DNA from: Clostridium sp. CAG:568
GTDB lineage: Bacteria; Bacillota_I; Bacilli_A; RFN20; CAG-288
Assembly: GCA_000434395.1 (NCBI GenBank)
Contig: FR878767.1
Span: 1 to 20,636, forward strand
Length of the DNA: 20,636 nt
Direction of reading: 5' to 3'
Each line of letters opens with the position of its first letter. Within the stretch, counting starts at the first letter, position 1. This document shows, in pieces, positions 16,296-20,636 of this stretch. The position numbers and the translations under genes are program-made. The notes beneath the pieces were generated by a model. That model was not told the DNA's origin. It saw nothing but the letters and a program-made list of their open reading frames with translations, and searched no databases.

Positions 16296-17972
16296 TTATC
16301 CGTTGGAAACGACATCTGTGTAGGCAGTGGCGAAGGCATTGTTTACCAAAGTGGTAATTTGCTCATCAGTTGTTGCTTCGTGATCGTTGAAGACGGTGTT
16401 GATGATGTTTCCTACTGCAGTTCTGCACTTTGCGGAAAGATCGAATACAGGTGAGTTGTACCAACGATTCTCGGACGTGTACTTGCTTCCTAAGCTGAAT
16501 GTTTGAGCAGAGTAGGTGGAAACCTTATCGCTGTAAGAGGTATTCTCATCTACGACATTATTGGACTTGGCAAGAATATTCTTGATGGTCTCAGTCTCGT
16601 ATGAAGAATTACGGATAGGGAAGTAAGAAGTTTGTTTAGCCAATCTAGCAGAGTTTTCAGTGTTGGTTAAGAACTTGTAGAACAAGAATGAAGCGACATT
16701 TTGCTTCTCGTCACTCTTCTTGAAGAAGGTGAGTGAAGGTCCTTGAGCGATGACCTTGGACTTAGCAGTCGAAGGAGCTGATTTTGCACCATCGAAACAA
16801 TTTACATCGATGGCAGGAGTTTCGTTCATAGAAGCTGTGAATCCACCTTTTCCAGATTTAAAGTCGGTGTTAGCAAAGTATCTTGCACCAGATGTGGATG
16901 TAATACACATGAAGATCGTTCCTTGGGCCATCATGGTTGAAGAATATTGGTGATATGTTCCCTCGGAAATAGGAAGTTGATTCTGTGTGCAGATAAGTCC
17001 TTCGTTGTTCCACTTCTTAAGTTGTACTACCAATGCTTTAGCCTGATCGTTGTTGAACAAGACTTGTTCAGCGACATTGGATGACTTGTTGGAGGTGTAA
17101 GGAATTCCCATCATCTCTGAGAAGGAAATATACATGTTCTCAGCAGAGTCATAACAGAAAGGAACTGCATTGAAATAATGGTTGGAGTCGTATTGGTTTT
17201 TAAACAAGCTAGGATAATCTTCTTTCATCTTTCTAGCGGTAGCAATCAACTCTTTGTAGTTGGTAGGAACTGAATATTTTGCCTTTGATGCTGCAGAGGT
17301 AGGTGCGACGTATGAAGCATTTCCATCCTTATCAGCAGAATCACTTCCAGCTTTTCCAGCTCCTTCTTTGTCGAAGACTGATTGATTGACTGCTAAAGTC
17401 TCACCAGACTTGGAGAAAGGCATTGAGTTGAACTTGCCATCAGAATATTGGTTCTTTTCTCCATTCAAATAGGATTGGTTAATATCGCTTTGAGCAGTGG
17501 AGGCATCATCGATGATGTTTCCATCAGCATCGACAGACTTTCCTAATCCATAATCGGAATTGGAAATGTAGTCATCCATGACCAAAGTGGCACCAGCCTT
17601 CATGAATCCGGCAACATAGTCACCATAAACTGAAGCGATGTTAGGAGTGTTTCCACCACTGAGTGATGAATTCAATTTTTTACCTATTTCGCTGTAGTTT
17701 CCTATGTACTTGGTGTTGACTTTGATGTTAGGATAAACCTTGTTGAATTCAGCGATAACTTCTTGTTCGAAAACATATTCTGAATAAGAAGTTTTGTTGA
17801 AATCTTCCTTGTTTTCAGGCACTTTGTAGTTGTTCCACCATGTGATGGTAGTATTCAAATTCTTGATATCTTCGATCTTGGAGCCATTGTTGACCTTACA
17901 TGAAGCAAGAACGGTAGAACAAGAGGCGATGAAGCCTAACAACATAAGAGAACGTCTAGCAATGTTTTTCAT
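16296..17972 (-). CDS. ABC importer solute-binding lipoprotein, region B (intact copy)
   Basis: This 558-residue extracellular solute-binding protein is larger than typical MalE/UgpB proteins (about 400-450). The signal peptide ends at lipobox LASC (Cys25); an IASC at Cys18 is a less likely alternative. The mature part opens with TTITWWNNY and contains PNIKVNTKYIGNY, NTPNIASVYGDYVAGF and the C-terminal QGPSLTFFKKSDEK plus YFPIRNSSY. It captures the substrate for the two permeases encoded before it. A strong AGGGGG site at 17983-17988, 10 nt before the ATG, suggests high translation, as expected for a binding protein. It has a near-complete paralogue, interrupted by a stop, at 13962-15650. The substrate is unknown; the fold family suggests carbohydrate-like ligands. 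Confidence 0.92.
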   Translation of the reverse strand: MKNIARRSLMLLGFIASCSTVLASCKVNNGSKIEDIKNLNTTITWWNNYKVPENKEDFNKTSYSEYVFEQEVIAEFNKVYPNIKVNTKYIGNYSEIGKKLNSSLSGGNTPNIASVYGDYVAGFMKAGATLVMDDYISNSDYGLGKSVDADGNIIDDASTAQSDINQSYLNGEKNQYSDGKFNSMPFSKSGETLAVNQSVFDKEGAGKAGSDSADKDGNASYVAPTSAASKAKYSVPTNYKELIATARKMKEDYPSLFKNQYDSNHYFNAVPFCYDSAENMYISFSEMMGIPYTSNKSSNVAEQVLFNNDQAKALVVQLKKWNNEGLICTQNQLPISEGTYHQYSSTMMAQGTIFMCITSTSGARYFANTDFKSGKGGFTASMNETPAIDVNCFDGAKSAPSTAKSKVIAQGPSLTFFKKSDEKQNVASFLFYKFLTNTENSARLAKQTSYFPIRNSSYETETIKNILAKSNNVVDENTSYSDKVSTYSAQTFSLGSKYTSENRWYNSPVFDLSAKCRTAVGNIINTVFNDHEATTDEQITTLVNNAFATAYTDVVSNG

Positions 17973-18049
17973 TTTTTATTTTCCCCCTGGAAATTTATTG
18001 CTGTCGACTTTTATCTTCTAGTCTTTACACGTATGTCTTTAGAACCGGA

Positions 18050-19018
18050 TTAACCTTTGATTCCGGCTCTTCCGACACCACGCATAATATACTTCCTAAA
18101 TATTATAAACAATACGAGTAAAGGTACAACAGTGAGAACCGTTGCAGCCATCTGCCATGAATATTGAGTTTCAAATATTCCATCCTGGACTTCTTTTTGA
18201 AGAGCAGCACTTCTTAATGCCACAGATATAGAAGTAAAGCTGTCATTTGAAACTACGAGGTTAGGCCAAACGTAAGCGTTCCAGCTTCCAATCAAAGAAA
18301 GGATGAATATGGTTAGAAGTGTAGGGCTGGCGAGAGGAACCATCACTTTCCAAAGGTATGTCCAATCGTTCTTTCCATCGACTTTAGCTGCGAGATACAA
18401 CTCGTTTGGAATTTGTTTGAATGTTTGTCTTAACAAATATATGTAGAAGACAGAACAAATGAAGGGCAAGGACATAGCTAAGTATGCTTGAATTCTTGTC
18501 TGATTTGCTGATATCAATTCGAGGTTTGACATGGCTTGATAGTTTGTGATGACCATCATTTCACCTGGAATCATCATTGTTGCCAAGAATATCATGAAGA
18601 CAAAGTCTCTTCCATTGAACTTCAGTCTAGCGAAGGCATAAGCCGCTAGGATTGTTACCAACAATCCAAAGCATGTAGTCATTAATCCGACAATCAATGT
18701 GTTCATGACCAACTGCCAATAGTTGAATGAAGGATTGTTTATAGTCATCGAATAGTTATATGAAATGTTCTCTATAATATTTGTGGTAGAGAAGAACGCT
18801 CCGCTTCTCACTTCATCTTCTGTCATGAATGAAGAAGCAATCATATAGTAGAATGGGAACAAGACAATAATTGCTGCTGCTATCAAGAGGATATATGTTA
18901 TGGCCAATCCGATGATATGCGTAACTTTGTCTCTTCTTTGAGTAAGCTTGACATTTTTCTGCTTGTTTGGAATCACCAATGTAAGGTGAGTTGATATGTT
19001 TACTTGTTTCATGATCAA
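18050..19018 (-). CDS. ABC sugar-type permease, MalG/UgpE family, region B
   Basis: This permease of about 320 residues has six predicted helices. Its EAA loop (ELYLAAKVDGKNDWTYLWK) is nearly identical to the region A partner, as are GSWNAYVWP and the tail FRKYIMRGVGRAGIKG. Two starts are possible. TTG at 19018 overlaps the preceding TGA as TTGA and sits 7 nt after GAAGG. ATG at 19012 sits 13 nt after it. Spacing favours TTG and codon preference favours ATG; the difference is two residues. It lacks most of the N-terminal extension found in the region A paralogue. It is followed by a 77-base gap and then the binding-protein gene. Confidence 0.92.
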   Translation of the reverse strand: MIMKQVNISTHLTLVIPNKQKNVKLTQRRDKVTHIIGLAITYILLIAAAIIVLFPFYYMIASSFMTEDEVRSGAFFSTTNIIENISYNYSMTINNPSFNYWQLVMNTLIVGLMTTCFGLLVTILAAYAFARLKFNGRDFVFMIFLATMMIPGEMMVITNYQAMSNLELISANQTRIQAYLAMSLPFICSVFYIYLLRQTFKQIPNELYLAAKVDGKNDWTYLWKVMVPLASPTLLTIFILSLIGSWNAYVWPNLVVSNDSFTSISVALRSAALQKEVQDGIFETQYSWQMAATVLTVVPLLVLFIIFRKYIMRGVGRAGIKG

Positions 19019-19938
19019 TAATGCACCTTCTTTTTGGAGACATACATCTGCAAGAATGTAAACAACAATATAATCAAGAACAGGATGACAGCTCCAGCTG
19101 CAGCTCTATCCATATGGGGATTGCTTCCTGATAGTTGATCGTAGATGTAGTAGACGACCGTATATAAGTCATGGACGTTTCCGTCAGCAGTATAGGATCT
19201 GTTGAATAATCCGATTACAGCGTTATATTCCTTGAAAGCTCCAATGAACGAAGTGATTGAAATATATAGAATCTGTGGAGAGAGTAAAGGAACTGTAATT
19301 TTCCAAATAGTCTTCCACTTTGGAGAACCATCCAATCTTGCGGCTTCATAATATTGCTTATCTATATTTTGTAATCCGCTTAAGAAGATAAGAATCTTAT
19401 AAGGTAAGGCTGTCCAGATAATATAAAGACATAAGACGAACATTGAATTGAATCTATTCGCACCGACTAAAACCCAGTTTGTCGTCAAATTGAATAATTT
19501 GTTTATTAATCCACCCGTAGTGAACATCAACGAGAAGACCATACCTACTGCGATTACGTTTGTGACGTACGGCAAGAAGAAGACAGTCTGTAGGAACTTC
19601 TTCATGAATTTGATTGAATTAATCCCAATAGCTATTAATAAGGCCAAGACGACTGAGATTGGTACAGTTATAGCTGTGAGAATCAGAGTGTTGGGTAAAG
19701 CATATTGAATAAATTGGGTGTATTTTGAAGCCTCTATTCCAGGTACGACTTCAGTAATACCCAAGACTATTCCATAGTTTGAAAATGTCAATCCATCAAA
19801 TGAACCAGAACGATAGTCGTAGTTTTTCATGAATGATATGGCAATTGTGTTCAAAAGTGGATATAAGGTGAATATTCCAAGAAGTATCAATGCCGGAGCT
19901 AGATATAGCCAACCCTTCCAATTGTTTTTTCTTTCCAT
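19015..19938 (-). CDS. ABC sugar-type permease, MalF/UgpA family, region B
   Basis: This 307-residue membrane subunit opens with NNWKGWLYLAPALILLG, paralleling the region A copy. It has about six helices and an EAA loop (YYEAARLDGSPKWKTIWKI) followed by TVPLLSP and SFIGAFKEY. It pairs with the MalG-type protein encoded next. Only 3 nt separate it from the ATPase stop. No clear ribosome site precedes the ATG, so translation is probably coupled to the ATPase gene. The stop is TGA, overlapping the next gene's TTG. Confidence 0.93.
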   Translation of the reverse strand: MERKNNWKGWLYLAPALILLGIFTLYPLLNTIAISFMKNYDYRSGSFDGLTFSNYGIVLGITEVVPGIEASKYTQFIQYALPNTLILTAITVPISVVLALLIAIGINSIKFMKKFLQTVFFLPYVTNVIAVGMVFSLMFTTGGLINKLFNLTTNWVLVGANRFNSMFVLCLYIIWTALPYKILIFLSGLQNIDKQYYEAARLDGSPKWKTIWKITVPLLSPQILYISITSFIGAFKEYNAVIGLFNRSYTADGNVHDLYTVVYYIYDQLSGSNPHMDRAAAGAVILFLIILLFTFLQMYVSKKKVHY

Positions 19939-19941
19939 AGA

Positions 19942-20636
19942 TTAGAACTCGATTCTCTTTTCTGTCTCACCGTCGAACAAGAAAATCTTGGTAGGGCGAA
20001 TTCCAAACTTCATATCGCCTATTGTAGGCTTCAAATCAGAATCGATGATAATCTTTATCTTCTCTTTTCCTACATGATTCTCGCTGGAACAAATCAAGGA
20101 CAAGTCTCTACCCATTGTTTGGATTTGATCTACCTTCAATGTCAAGACTTTCTCTTCTTCACCTATCTGGTTTCCGAAGAGGAATCCTTCAGGTCTAATT
20201 CCGATATAAATGGATTTGTTATCAGCCAATTTGTCGGAAGTGAGTATCGTTTCGCTTCCAATCATGACCTTATGGTCTTTGATTTTTCCCTTAAATACGT
20301 TGATAGGAGGGTTACCTAAGAATTTTGCGACGAACAAGCAATTAGGATTTCTATACACCTCTTGAGGTTTATCCTGTTGCATAGCTACACCATTTCTCAT
20401 GACGACTATGTCATCACAAATGGACATAGCTTCTTCCTGATCATGAGTGACGAAAACTGTTGTAATCTTTGTCTCTCTTTGAATTCTTTTGATCTCTTCA
20501 CGTGTTTGAAGACGAAGTCTTGCATCTAGGTTACTCAAAGGCTCATCCAAAAGTAAAACTCTAGGCTTCTTGACCAAGGCACGAGCGATGGCGACACGCT
20601 GTTGTTGACCACCGGATAGTTCAGCAGGCTTTCTTT
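19942..20636 (-). CDS. ABC importer ATPase (UgpC/MalK type), region B, N-terminus outside the window
   Basis: The frame runs off the right edge, so the gene starts beyond the window; the visible part is about 230 residues. The first residues seen are RKPAELSGGQQQR, the signature motif. Walker B (VLLLDEPLSNLDAR), the switch histidine in VTHDQEEAM, and the MalK-type C-terminal OB region with GIRPEG follow. It is closely related to the region A ATPase. Walker A, the Q-loop and the site of the long insertion seen in the region A protein are not in view, so whether this copy also carries the insertion is unknown. Confidence 0.93.
   Translation of the reverse strand, partial: RKPAELSGGQQQRVAIARALVKKPRVLLLDEPLSNLDARLRLQTREEIKRIQRETKITTVFVTHDQEEAMSICDDIVVMRNGVAMQQDKPQEVYRNPNCLFVAKFLGNPPINVFKGKIKDHKVMIGSETILTSDKLADNKSIYIGIRPEGFLFGNQIGEEEKVLTLKVDQIQTMGRDLSLICSSENHVGKEKIKIIIDSDLKPTIGDMKFGIRPTKIFLFDGETEKRIEF

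Noticed and set aside
1..20636. CRISPR arrays, tRNA or rRNA genes, insertion sequences
   Set aside because: No regularly spaced repeats, cloverleaf-like segments or transposase frames were seen on either strand.

Overview
The window comes from an AT-rich genome with Gram-positive-type surface proteins. Six genes encode lipoproteins with a lipobox cysteine, there are two sugar-type ABC importers, and there is no sign of an outer membrane. The code is standard: TGG is used for Trp, and TGA ends genes at 7456, 11031, 12285 and 19015. The gene content suggests an uncultivated, reduced Bacilli lineage close to the Mollicutes, such as RF39-like gut bacteria. That placement is inference. All confident genes are on the minus strand, so transcription runs from high to low coordinates.

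Region B (20636 to 15805) is an ABC operon that enters the window inside its ATPase gene. The order is ATPase (partial), MalF-type permease, MalG-type permease, solute-binding lipoprotein, and a small two-helix membrane protein, ending at a clear intrinsic terminator. Next comes a separately promoted second copy of the solute-binding lipoprotein (15650 to 13962), interrupted by one in-frame TGA.

The middle region (13835 to 10067) is a three-gene operon: a 5'-nucleotidase-type lipoprotein followed by two RDD-family membrane proteins with large predicted extracytoplasmic loops. A 14-bp perfect inverted repeat lies in front of it.

Region A (9870 to 115) is a paralogous ABC operon in the same order (ATPase, MalF, MalG, binding lipoprotein). 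It carries extra cargo: a thermonuclease (SNase)-OB lipoprotein, a second small two-helix protein related to the one in region B, and an 851-residue lipoprotein built from duplicated Ig-like and OB-fold modules. Its ATPase has an insertion of about 120 residues between the Q-loop and the LSGGQ signature. Two perfect palindromes lie upstream.

The unifying reading is that region A is a surface nucleic-acid scavenging machine. The nuclease and OB-fold lipoproteins would capture and cut nucleic acid outside the membrane, the nucleotidase would dephosphorylate products, and the ABC importer would take up the fragments or sugars. Mycoplasmas have a comparable pairing of a membrane nuclease with a Ugp-like ABC transporter (the MG186-MG189 arrangement, from memory). 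The substrate assignment is inference; the domain calls and gene order are seen in the sequence.
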